Below are positions 13,611-24,597 of a stretch of 64,000 nt of DNA, piece by piece. Location of the stretch: positions 6,286,576-6,350,575 of the forward strand of contig CM049309.1 in assembly GCA_026874595.1 (NCBI GenBank), given 5' to 3'. Source of the DNA: Sipunculus nudus. Its lineage: Eukaryota; Annelida; Sipuncula; Golfingiida; Sipunculidae. The notes under the pieces were generated by a model. It saw only the letters and a program-made list of their open reading frames with translations, made no database searches and was not told the DNA's origin. A program made the position numbers and the translations under genes. The number at the start of each line of letters is the position of its first letter. The stretch's first letter is position 1.

Positions 13611-14479
13611 ATATTTTTCTTTGAATAGCAGGGGATGATTACATTGACCATCCTCCTTGCTAAAAAGTTGGCGCTGTATTGACACTCCTGCTCATTATCA
13701 TGACTATAAATCTATAAGTGGACATTAAAACTGGATAGAATAACTCACTTATCTTTTCTTAGAATTTATGTGATTTCTGCTATCATATTAAAGAAAGGCA
13801 AAGAAAGCTCTTATAACGCCTCTGCGAAAGTGGTATGTTCTTTCTTATTTATAGGTTATAAGTATACAAGGTACATTGTCATTTGTAAATCCTTATTTGT
13901 CTGAATTGCCTTAATGTTCTTAAATTAACGTGTTTATGTTCCTGTTAGGCCCCTATATGTTATCAAGACGAGGATATAAACAAATTGGACAACCTATGGG
14001 CGCTTTTTGAATTATATTTATAAAGGGTCCTGGAAAATAATACTTATTTAAAGGACGTCACATTGCAGTGAGGAAGGAACCTAAGAGACCAGTGTAAGAG
14101 ATTAAAGCTTTCAATAGTGGGAGTCACTTGAGTGTGTGTGTGTGTTTAAGTCCTATACAGTGTAAATTCGTGTAATATCGAAGAACTCTTTCGGGAAAAA
14201 AGGGAACGCATCAAATATAAAACGTGCCGATGAAGAAAAAGTATAAAATAGGGGTTATGTACAGGTTTGCAATTGAAATGTTTTCTTTACTGTGGGCGCT
14301 CTTAAAGAGAACTTTAAAATCTTGAGCTCTCCTGATATGGGGTGTTCTCCAAACAGCGGCACCACTGGCATTATACCGTCTGTCAAAGAATTCCCATTGA
14401 TAAGAGACCTGAATCCCACGTGGTGAGACTGATTTCAAACCAGCGGGGATCCAATGACATAACGTTCTTGGAAGCAACC
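13611..14479. other. Unique non-coding stretch
   Basis: No gene seen. The 14-base word TGTGTTTAAGTCCT at 14,141-14,154, next to a short GT run, also occurs in the right arm of the inverted repeat at 36.7 kb. A 100-codon minus-strand frame (14,211-14,513) runs into the tandem array and is not recognisable. Confidence 0.5.
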
Positions 14480-14825
14480 GAAAATCAGCAGAATTTTCAT
14501 GGCCAAACGTCATGGTAACGACTTCTAGGGCCTAAAGTGGTGGCAAGACTTCCCAACAGCGGGAGTCCTAGGGCCCCACGTGATGGCAAAGACTCCTCAA
14601 CAGCGGGAGTCCTAGGGCCCCACGTGATGGCACCTGCAGCAGAAGTCTTAAGGCCCCAAGTGATGGCAACGGGTTCTTAACAAAGGGAGTCCTCGTGCTC
14701 AATATGATGGCAACGACCTTACAACAGCGTAAGCCTTGGTTTCCAATATGATAGCAGCGACTTCCTTTCAATATGAGTCATATAATAGGGCCCAACGTGA
14801 TACGAACGACTTCCCAACAGGGTGG
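14480..14825. repeat. Tandem array, 44-bp unit, about 7 diverged copies
   Basis: Units carry CAACAGCGGGAGTCCTAGG followed by CCCCACGTGATGGCAA and GACT. Anchors fall at 14,557, 14,601, 14,637, 14,681, 14,725, 14,769 and 14,818, giving spacings of 44 with one shortened (36) and one lengthened (49) unit. Edge units are degenerate. The two central units are nearly identical, suggesting recent local turnover. The 67-codon minus-strand frame across it is a translation of the array. Confidence 0.9.
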
Positions 14826-14976
14826 TCTGCTTTAAATTCCACCCTTAAGCAAATTAAATGTACTTATGTAAATTTCCACACAAGAACCAGACTATATTAA
14901 TCATGATGTGATCGAGTCTAACTTCAACCATCCATGCTGGCGGGGAAATGTACTCCTCGCCCCCAGTGAGTTTTAG

Positions 14977-15177
14977 CGGTGCTGGGATCGTCGGGAGCAG
15001 TTCGTAAACATGTTTTTACAGCGTGATAAGGCAGTTTTAGTCACGCCGTTATTAGAATATGGTGCTCATATACATCTGTCTGATTCTCTCCCTCCTGGGA
15101 AGTCTAAGATCAGAATTAAATATTTATATCAGAGTTTGTCGGGTGCTTCTGTGAGAGATTGGCGTGGCCTGGGTTGA
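14977..15177 (+). pseudogene. Unidentified open frame, possible exon or element relic
   Basis: A frame of 66 codons is open from just after an in-frame TAG (14,974) to a TGA at 15,175-15,177, with an internal ATG at 15,010. The translation has a balanced, protein-like composition unlike the AT-rich frames elsewhere, with segments such as LLEYGAHIHLSD, PPGKSKIRIKYLYQSL and SVRDWRGLG. I do not recognise a family. A TTTTAG just upstream could be a splice acceptor, but no convincing donor follows. It may equally be a fragment of a retroelement polyprotein or chance. Confidence 0.25.
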
Positions 15178-15552
15178 GTGTCAGCTTGATTAGGTTTCAT
15201 GGTAGGCATGTACCGGTATAGCGATTTTAGATAACTCCATTTGAATTACCTTGGGGTAACTTGAAATCGATTTTAGATTACCCTGTACACGATTTCAGAT
15301 TACCCCTTCAAAAACAGTTTTTCTTTATTTTTTACTAAAATTTATATAATTTCTGTCTTCCTGATACCTCAAATTAGTTTAAATTCTTGTTTACCTTTAT
15401 TTTATTTGTGTCATGAGCATGTAATATATGAAAATAATTATATGAAGTTAATGTATATTATGAGTTTTGCTGATGAAAGTCATGCATTAATGATTAATAT
15501 AAAACTTATCATGTTTATATTAACAAAAAGTATATATGTACATATACTTAGG

Positions 15553-15565
15553 TATATATATAAAT

Positions 15566-15636
<71 letters not shown>
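15553..15636. repeat. Compound microsatellite (AT)n(AG)n
   Basis: Interrupted AT runs from about 15,553 to 15,603 pass into AG repeats to 15,636. The adjoining minus-strand frames of 68 and 83 codons are microsatellite translations. Confidence 0.96.
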
Positions 15637-15638
<2 letters not shown>

Positions 15639-15711
15639 TGCATTGACAATTAATGTATAACATATAATATTGATATTAACACGCACTCAAGAAGGAAATA
15701 CATATACTTCC

Positions 15712-15713
<2 letters not shown>

Positions 15714-15760
<47 letters not shown>

Positions 15761-15775
15761 TATATATATATATAC
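15714..15775. repeat. AT microsatellite
   Basis: Mostly uninterrupted AT run with one T-rich break. A GTTAATATT/CATATAAT-type flank resembles the flank of the preceding microsatellite (compare 15,480-15,535 with 15,636-15,700), so a local duplication of about 165 bases may include both tracts. Confidence 0.93.
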
Positions 15776-16689
15776 ATACATCCATACAAATATATATATG
15801 ATAAATATATATAAGCGCTGCATTTGATTCTTAATCGCAAATAACACCTGTAGTCGCAACTTCATCAAACAAAATTTCAAAGGACTCACATATTCAAACA
15901 AATATCTTAATAACTGCTCTGACGTCTGGAATGTTTCCTATCTCTCCATATGATATCTAAAATCCAGACGGCTTTCTAATAAAATGTAAGCGTTAATTTT
16001 GATGTCACTGTTATAAAGCCGAGCATAATCGCCAAAAAACTTGGGAATGAATAGCATATCTAGATGATATGGGAAATCAACAATTATATTGGTTAATTAA
16101 ATCCGATTGGAGTTTAGACTTTACTTCATAATTCTCAATCACAGTTACAGAGGAAACATAACATTGGTGAGTGACGTCATAAAGGTCACTTTTAAAGCAT
16201 TACTTCGAGAAAGAAATATTCGGTGGTGAAAGTGACATGGGACCGTTACAAATTCATGCACACGTCACTAGCGCATGCGCATAAAAGCTTCCGCGATTGT
16301 ACCTAAATGCAGGCACATAGTGATATCGGTCGGGCAACATATCCAGAGATCCTGACGGTTGTTGTATTCTTGGGTACACTGAGTACTATACCTTCTTATA
16401 AAATTAACATCTTGTGGTAAACCACATGTTGTTCATGTTGCATGAATACCAATGGATTTATTTCCATCGGAAGCAATTAGAGAAAATTAGACCGGAATAT
16501 CTACGTCAATATGGTTGAGTTTGCGTACATAGGAAATTAACTTACATAAATGATTTAACTGGCCAACTTGTTATATGCATTCTCCGACTTCGACAATTAG
16601 GCCGTCCTTTTTTGTTTGGTACTCCGCAACCCCTTGTCTTCATTCACTTATTTGCCCATATGCCAAGGTCGTGGGTGCATTAGTTCCCC
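15776..16689. other. Unique non-coding stretch with a perfect CRE palindrome
   Basis: TGACGTCA at 16,172-16,179 is the full cAMP-response-element palindrome, near further TGACGT/GTCAC-like words between 16,165 and 16,270. A second TGACGTCA lies at 39,856-39,863. One 8-mer is weak evidence for function. No gene seen. Confidence 0.35.
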
Positions 16690-16955
16690 CATCGAGTATT
16701 TGCATTCACTTGTTCGGCCCATATTCCCATATTCAGGATGGCATATGTAACTGCACATTTTTTAATATTCCTGGAAGACCTTCCTGCATCGGGAACATAA
16801 GCCCGACCCATGCCAAAATCTAATCGATTCTTCGTTGGCCCATTCCCGAGGTGCCCTGAACATTTCAAGGGATTCCATTCAAGAATATTTTCATTATGTT
16901 GTGAACAAACACACACAAACACACACACACACAAGAACGGGAAAAAAAGTATACC
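16690..16955 (+). mobile_element. Dispersed element family A, copy 1
   Basis: Shares an ordered set of blocks with 37.5, 52.5 and 61.7 kb: TTCGGCCCATATTCCCA, TTTTTAATATTCCT, CCAAAATCTAATCGATTC followed by TTGGCCCATTCC, TTTCA(T/A)G(A/G)GATTC, then GTGAACAAACACACACAAAC (a CA-rich tail, 16,909-16,934) and a GGGAAAAAAAGTATACCCTCC-like end. No coding capacity; 82-93-codon frames across it occur in all copies and are incidental. Elements with this core and a CCTCCGCC/GGCGGAGG end word are common in invertebrate genomes as I remember them (inference). Class (SINE tail or MITE) is not settled. Confidence 0.75.
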
Positions 16956-19900
16956 CTCCATAAAAAATGTTATTTTTGCGTTTGGGGTTTCTTGCCATAG
17001 GTATAGTATAATAATGTCCGGCAGGAACAGTAAATTGTCTAGCCGACACTAATGCAACTAATTACTGACGGTAATTACTTTTGGCAAAGGATTTGTGTTC
17101 TAAATTATTAACACATTTAAATTAAAGTTTACATAAGAAATATCTGAAGTATTTCCTTGTTTCATTTAATGATATTTTAAAGTAAAGAAAATATGTAATA
17201 TAATACATTGTTATTATATGCAGGCAAAATATGGACGGATTTTCAATGATTCTGTGCACGTAATATTATTCTTATTATTACTATCATTATTATTATTATT
17301 TTATTATGATTATTATTATAGATCTAGAGAGTCCCGCTAAGCAACCACAGAACACAAGAAACCAACAAGCATCAATTGAAAACTTGGTACAAAAAAAGTC
17401 AAATGTAAATTCTCTTAACCAATGTCTTGGTCAACAACAACTACAGATTACACATATAAGCTCACAATCTGTTATAAATAGTAGTTTATAAGTTATTCTG
17501 ATTATAATATGAGCCCACAATTACTCTGCTAGAAAATCAATAATTAAAAGACCGCACGTATGATCCCAAGTAGCGTTTCGCTTATAAGGCATGATATAAC
17601 GGCACGGGATAACGGTCGTGTATAATACAAAAGGAAGAATAAACACTGGGAACGCCAGTGCAAAAAGGGGTACACTATACAGTACACACAGTCTGCTCCG
17701 CCGCCATATTGTTCTATATTATTACCGCTCATTGTAATGGAAAGAATACAGCCAAAGAACCTGATGGAATACAAAGATGTCATAAGCAGCATCTGTCACG
17801 TAAAATCAACATTTACAAAGAAGTCATGGAAATGAAAATGAAAGTTTCTCCTCTCAGCATAAAGAAAGGAATCGTTTCCTGTTATTTCTGAGTCTCTTGG
17901 GACCCCGTCCCTGTTTGGTTTCACTCAGTTCTTGAGTTTTACATTCTGAAAGGTATTTCTGATAAAATCTAAAGACTTTTTTTTTCTTTTTGATATTGTG
18001 GCCGAAATTTCCTCTATGAAGCTTTCATTTGATAGTTTAAAGGGCAAATGTTAACAGATCACTTTAACATGGACGTTTTGATAGCGAGCCAAAAAAAACC
18101 GTGCGTGCCTTAAACAATCATGGGGTGACAACGTTATATTGATACAATTTTACAATTGATCACACTTGCCTAATATGACTACCCTTCCAGAGTTTAATTT
18201 TAAGATCCATCAAGGTTAATGAGCATTCCAGCATTTATTCTTAGTCGCCTTCGGGATAAAAAGTAGTTAGAGTCCATGCCGCTCGATCGAGTTCAAGTTG
18301 TTGTTTTGAGGTCGAGTCCAAGACCACGTTCAAGTCTCACAAAAATGGACTCGAATACTGACTTAAATACCAAGTTTAAATAATTCCGAAGATTTGGTTC
18401 CACATACGAAATTTGGCTCCATATTTTCGCTGTTGCAATGTTTACAGACATGCCATGAAAGCAAAAATGATCCCCAATGAAGCAAGCGAATCGGGAACGG
18501 GAAAGGATACAGACAAAGATTGGAATGAATATTAAATTTTTTCAGATACATAGAACTACCTTCCTTACAAGGTTAGTGAGTTAAACTTTGATAATCTTCT
18601 GTCCTGTTGCATAGAGCGAAATGCGATGCTTCTTACATTTAAAATATGTGTATACTCTGGCAGAAAGGAATAAAATCAGAATGTTTAAGTGTTTAATATT
18701 TTAAGGAGATTGAAACATATGGGGAAAAATTTAACCTGTAAATTTTGTACCCATTTGCATACATTTGATGTGAATGTATACAAGGTGTATTAAATGTGCA
18801 TTATATATATAAAGATAAATATATACATTTACATATATTTATACATCTTTACAAAGGCTGATCTACAGATTCAGGGTCGTATGCACAATAAAAAAATCAA
18901 TGAAACACATTCAACTCTGAATGCCAAGGCCTGTCTGTTATGGAAGACAACCAGGAAAATTTTGGTTTTACTCGCATTTACAATTTGGGACCTAAATGAC
19001 TCAGATGTGATCAATTGGCTTTCACTGATACTCAGGAGCTATTACTAGGCATGAAAACAGTGAGTAGCTACTTCATCTTGTAAATTATGGATATCAGTTA
19101 CAAATGAACGACCACTTAAGCTGTCAGATGTCGCCACTAGTAAGTGGCAGCTTAAATTTATTTCCTTAAAAAATCGATAAATAATTGAAGCCGCGTCACT
19201 GAGAAAATATCTTACATAAAGATAACCTTCGCTCTAAATTTGGTTAAAAAGAATCAAATGTAATGAAAATGACATTCACCATCAAATCATGAAACGGTGA
19301 CATTTCACAAATCATCAAACGTTCGATGTTTACAGTTTTGGTTATTTAGGGTGGCATCTGGTCTCTAAAGATAGATGGGAGATAAGATATTGCGTGATCC
19401 TGACGAAACGCCGAAAAAATCACTCCATATCAAGACCATTGTGGCATTTTCATATAACCACAGTTTCATATTATCAAGGGTAACTTGAAATCGGCTTCAA
19501 ATTCAAGGGAGGTACCCAACCTTTAAAGGAAAGTCGATTTCATCCTATTCCTTAGGATTTCAGATTATATCAGATTATATCCCTAGGCTGTATCAATATA
19601 CCAATATTTTTTTAACACTTTAATCACTTTAATAACAAGTGATACACAAAGAAAAATCAAGCGTATTGACAATACGTTTCTGGTATCTATTGCATCAAGT
19701 ATATCACATTATGTATTGTACCTGAATATGCTCACCGATACTCAGCCCTTATATCCCTCAAACTTTGTTTCATTATGGTTGTTTGCTAATAAGTTCTTTC
19801 TTCCAGATTTCTCAAATTGTTTCTCAAAATGTTTGATTCTTTTGCATACTATTATTCAAAGGTGTATTTATTACAGTCGAGCGTTAAGGACTTGAAGGGG

Positions 19901-20249
19901 ACTTGTTTGGACAAAGTTAAGAGCAGAATAATTTTTTTTATACGCCGGACTTCCAAACTATAGGATGTTACTAAATTCCATGTTCCTGAAAAAGCATTGA
20001 CATTCAGAAACTGATTTAAAATCCCTGATTAACCCAAAATTGTTTCGACTAAGTCCCTTCGTCCTTTGATTTCAATATCGTAGCAAGTTTTACCCGTCCA
20101 ACCCTTTTAAAACCAGACCTCGTCTATAGGTAATACCATCAACCCCCCGTGAAATAAACAGTCTGGGACAGTAATTATCTTGCTGCCAGTCGCGTCGACT
20201 CCGAAATTCAGGGGCAATGCAATTGGTTAATATTGACCTTTAGTCCACT
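16956..20249. other. Non-coding stretch, ATT microsatellite at 17.3 kb
   Basis: An interrupted (ATT)n run lies at about 17,265-17,320. Frames of 60-84 codons are open in places (17,306-17,491 +, 17,658-17,891 +, 18,794-19,048 +) and none is recognisable. No dispersed repeat partner was noticed within the window. Confidence 0.5.
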
Positions 20250-20655
20250 TAGGTCAATTGATAATATCCATCACTCACTGGAGAACCGACTTCGTTTCCA
20301 AAAGGAACTAGACTACGTGATACCGCCTTGAGCAGTGCACTCTGGGTAACCGCAGTCCTCGTGTCAGCATACTTCAGGAGGTCGCTTCCATTCAAAACAA
20401 AAATCTTCCATTTGGGATTTGTGGGGATGGCTGGTACTAAATGTCTCAACTGTCAAACTTTATATCAAAGCTTGTTAAATTTCAAGGAAACACTTTCTGA
20501 TTACATTTCACATGCGCATGCTTGCAAAATTTACATGTTCCGTCAAGTCCTTACCGCAAAAACACCTACGTTTATGTAATTTACTCTAAAATTATTTCTA
20601 TCAAACATATTTGATCGGACTACCTGACACTCTTCACTAAATGTATACTTACGCT
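20250..20655 (+). mobile_element. Putative SINE family B, copy 1
   Basis: From about 20,365 onward it matches 32,485-32,765 in order: AGGTCGCTTC, GGGATT-GTGGGGAT, TGTCTCAACTGTCAAACTT, GGAAACACTT, CATGCGCATGCTTGC, AGTCCTTACC then CAAAAACACC, and ACTCTTCACT. The 5' part has diverged more. The partner copy has tRNA-like promoter boxes at its head, so a tRNA-derived SINE is likely. Frames of 66 and 83 codons here are repeat-derived. Confidence 0.65.
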
Positions 20656-20754
20656 ATATGTGTACAGTAGTAAGGAAATCGGGACTTTGTCAATTGTTCC
20701 TGTAATACTTTGTATTCGCTAAACCCCAGTAATACAATTTACTCCTGAAATATA

Positions 20755-21003
20755 TTACATTGTAATGATGATCAAGGTATTACACTCTTCGTTTGATACT
20801 TACGTGATACATTTTTAGGGGCTACTTGATAGTTGATACTCGTCTGTTACACTGTAAACATATATATTGGCTATTACACAGTAGCTGTAATAAGTTGAAC
20901 TCGTTATACTCGCGTATTACACGGTAATCGCATTGACATAAGTCAGCTCAAGTAGACTGTTTATAACAATACACTCACGATACCCACTTGCGTTACACTG
21001 TAA
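20755..21003. repeat. Cluster of TTACAC-type 11-bp palindromes
   Basis: TTACATTGTAA (20,755), TTACACTGTAA (20,847), TTACACGGTAA (20,917) and TTACACTGTAA (20,993) recur within 250 bases, with a fifth partial ATTACACAGTAG at about 20,872. Flanking words such as GATACTCG and GTAATCG also recur, so this is probably a degenerate tandem array with a period of roughly 70-90 bases. A protein-binding role for the palindrome is possible but unproven. Confidence 0.5.
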
Positions 21004-21814
21004 TCGAAATAAATTTACACATTACACGGGGCTCTTCATTCTTGTGAATAACAGCAGATAATTGTCATGTTTGCGTTTTCCATTTAACTATCTAATGCCA
21101 TGGCTGTGTGCTGACACATACTTATAAATATTGCAAATGAAACCATCCACGTATCAAAGCATAGTCTGCGCAAGTTTAAGATACGTGTCTTCAGGAACTG
21201 CATGATAAACTGTAAAGATTTTGTTCAAGGTGAAAGAGTCAGTTGATTACGACATTAACGTGGAAGGTTCAAACTTTTCTTTATCACAGATAGCTACAGT
21301 TCATGGTTATTTGCTTAATGGGTTTACAGCTTGAGTGCAAAAGCTAATTTAAAGTAATTATCTAATTCCGGCGTGGCATGACATCAGATAACGGAGGCAG
21401 ACCAGCTCTCGTTATATGAATTATTCATACAAGCACATATGAGCCACTCTATCCTCCAGCTGGTGTTTATGTAAAATAATTCCGTATTAATTTTATAACG
21501 CGGCCCTCAGAGAAAAGTTAAGGATGGTATAACCATATAATCCAGCGATCCTCAGGAGAAGTTTACACAGGCAGGTATAGGAATAGGTCCAGTCAAATGA
21601 TCCAGCTTCATGATTCAATTCAACCTAATCTGGATCATGGTCAAGATATGGACTGACTGCAGGTGGCTGCTCCTTCATAATTGTATCGTAATCAGTGATA
21701 ATTTTGCCATTATACCATTATTTGTCTTTCGTGAATAAATCCCTCCAGTGTTGATTACAATCACAAGATATGAAGCCATCGATTATGCAGTTTTCTATAC
21801 CGAAACGAAGTATG

Positions 21815-22255
21815 ATATAATACAGGGGGTGGGGGGGGGGGGGGTATATATCCCCCATTTTTTGGCTATGGGGAAGGTCAATGTAATTATCCCCCCCCCC
21901 ACGTCTATTTAGAGAATAACATTTATATATTGCAATTGAAATATATTGAAAAAAGAACTACAGGCTTTGGTTCCATTAATGAATTTACTATGAAATATTA
22001 TATCTAAACCTGGTTTAGAATTAACTTATACTGGAAACATAATTACTAGTTTTCTCAAACCTTATACATAATTGTTATATATTTGAAATTTGATTATACA
22101 TATATATATTATAAATATTTGACATATCATACAGATGCTAATAGATTTAAAATATCTCATACAGACGCTAAAAAGGTATATATATATATGTGTGTGTGTG
22201 TGTGCGCGAGTCATCCCCCCCCCCCCCCCCAACCTTGGAAGATAAATTGACGCCA
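21815..22255 (+). mobile_element. Dispersed repeat with poly-G/C ends, copy 2
   Basis: Begins near a poly-G run (21,825-21,844) and ends with a poly-C run (22,215-22,230) followed by GACGCCACTGCC. Internal blocks TTTGGTTCCATTAATGAATT, TATGAAATATTATATCTAAA, CCTGGTTTAGAATTAA and ATACTGGAA match copies at 13.3 kb (inverted) and 26.4 kb. A second poly-C run at 21,891-21,900 can pair with the poly-G start. A TA/TG microsatellite (about 22,176-22,204) precedes the terminal poly-C, where the other copies have AT tracts. Confidence 0.7.
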
Positions 22256-24335
22256 CTGCCTGGTATTATATTTATGATAAGTAGAACAGGGATACATTTA
22301 ATAAAAGTTAAGGAATATATGTTCACCAGAGACATTTTCTCACTATTGGTATATGATAAGAGTAACTAACTTTCTGTCACCGAGTGAATACCTGGGAAAA
22401 TGGGTTTAAAGTGGAGACGATATCCACAATATAAGTTTATAAAGAATAAAAATGAAAATATGTATTGAGGTAAAATGGGCCTTGATAATATTAATAGTTA
22501 AAAAATGGGTGCGGACAGGTCATAAATTGATTCCATACGTTGGCGGAGGTAAGCGCTCTATGAGTGATGTTTAGCTTGAAATTTGATTCCACAATACCCC
22601 TGGCGAAGCCCTTCCCGCCTGTCATTTGTAACGGGAACCTTGTGATCAGCAGTATGTGACTGTCTCTCGTTCAAATAGCGAATTTTATCTTCGCTCATTC
22701 TACTCTATTTTGTTCGACCCATGACGTTCAGTTTGAAGATAGTGTATATTATAGAAGAAGGAACGACGTATTCGGTAATGGTTTTGGCGATGTAATGATG
22801 GACCCTGGGAGAAAATGTTATAGCGTATAACAGGGTCAATATTGCAGAAATAACAATCGGTAATTTCATATTTCTGGGTATATTCTTGATGCCAGGACCA
22901 TTATTGGGTGACACTTACATATTTTAGGGCAGTGACATAGACATTATTCGGCGACTGGAGGAGTACGATGTACAGTTTACTTCTGGGTTAGGCGTATAGG
23001 GGGGGGGGGGCGTGTTTGTATTAATTAGTGCCAATTAGTAAGTGCCGGTAATAAAGATAAGCTCATTCCCGGCTGACTGACCGCGGCTTCCCCACGCCTG
23101 TCAATCAACCATTTGCCTAATACCGCGAGCGCATGGTTAACCAATAAGCAACTTAGACGCTGCTAACTCTCACCGAGCTGACAGTTGGTCCTGTTTGCAC
23201 CCCACGAGGGGTTGACATCTGAATTAAAATTCTTATTTTTCTAATTGATACAATATAACCACAGGAACGTGTTTTTGCGGAAAGACAGATATAACAAACA
23301 TCTATAAAACCAGATGTTTTTCAGAAAAATGTAATTTTCATGATTTTTGACGATGATTAGACCTTAATGAGCGCGACCTACCGCAAGCGACCGCCGATTC
23401 TTACAGATCTCCCATAAGTAAAAGGCCACTTAGAAAAAACGCTGAAATCTAATATTGAAGGACACAAAAGCAATATAACATTTTCTTATCAAACAAGTAG
23501 TATTTCTCTACCTGACGTACCTTAAATATCTCAACTTCGTAGGGATTTCACATTGAATGAAATTATATATGTTTCGGTATAGACAGCTTTGATTCGCGAT
23601 ACATCCTGTCAGGTCTAGGCAGCATGAACGTTTTCATCTGCTGTGGAAAAAAGTTTTTTGAACCAGGAGACACCGATAGGTATCACTTTAAATATCGAGC
23701 CTCTACCAAACATTTGATGCGTTTTTCAACTTAATTTCCTGTGCGTTTGAACGGTCTTGGTTATTAAGTTACAAAGAGGGTCATCATAAGATTATTCTAG
23801 ATTATATTAAAAAAAAGTTCTGCTTGTAAAAAAATGGATGAAATTACAAAAGAAATGATCAAAGAATATAAATTACCATTAGGCTTTGAAGTTTCTTATA
23901 TTCTCATTTACCATTAGAGTTGAAAATAAATTTAAATTTCGTTTAAAAATCGTGTTAAAAAGACTTTCTGCAATGTTAACAGTCGCTTACAGTTGAATAC
24001 TTTATAACTTAGATGATATGTATAATCATGAAATATGTGACAATATAGTTGTATAAATTAATTGAGACTAGTTTTATTTTTAAATATTCTAAATGGATGT
24101 CAAAGTGGTCTGACTAATTACTGAATGTATCTTTCCCATTTGACTTACGCCACCTGCCGACGGTCGCCGACACTGAGTGTTCGGGTCTGTTTTATTAACC
24201 CAAAAACCATATTGTGTCATATTTCAAATTATAAATGTAAAAATTCTACCTCATCTTCAATATTGAGCCAATTGCCTGAACACATGGCTTATATTAAATT
24301 TCATTTGACAAAACTCACAATGCTGAATAATAATA
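22256..24335. other. Unique non-coding stretch
   Basis: A short GGCGGAGGTAAGCGCTCTA word at about 22,543-22,561 resembles the end word of dispersed family A and may be a fragment. A poly-G run lies at 22,999-23,010. Frames of 69 codons or fewer; nothing recognisable. Confidence 0.5.
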
Positions 24336-24380
24336 GGACTCGAACACCGCACACGATCACTAAGCGCAATGCGCATGCCA
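24336..24380 (-). mobile_element. tRNA-like SINE head (degenerate)
   Basis: On the minus strand TGTTCGAGTCC (complement of 24,336-24,346) fits the polymerase III B-box GGTTCGANTCC at 10 of 11 positions. About 34 bases upstream lies TGGCATGCGCA (complement of 24,370-24,380), a poor A-box. The spacing is shorter than in a tRNA and no cloverleaf closes, so a decayed tRNA-derived SINE head is more likely than a tRNA gene. Weak evidence overall. Confidence 0.3.
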
Positions 24381-24421
24381 GGGGGCGCAATTTCCATTCG
24401 CTATGTGTTTGTGTGTGTGTT

Positions 24422-24558
24422 GGGGGGGGGGGAGGGGGGAGAGTCCTGTCGTATTTTCTTAATATAGTGTAATAATATTGATAAATAATAATATTAATAA
24501 TAATAATAATAATCATAATAATAAAAGTAATCATAATTCTAGTACTAGTAGTATAGTA

Positions 24559-24596
<38 letters not shown>
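24422..24596. repeat. Poly-G run and (AAT)n microsatellite
   Basis: Poly-G at 24,422-24,439, broken once by A, is followed by interrupted AAT repeats from about 24,480 and a clean (AAT)n run at 24,560-24,596. The 115- and 77-codon frames that cross here (24,125-24,472 + and 24,301-24,534 -) are partly repeat translations. Confidence 0.95.

Positions 24597-24597
<1 letters not shown>

Noticed and set aside
18250-18360. Repeated GAGTCCA/CGAGTTCAAG words as a tandem repeat
   Set aside because: No consistent period could be found.
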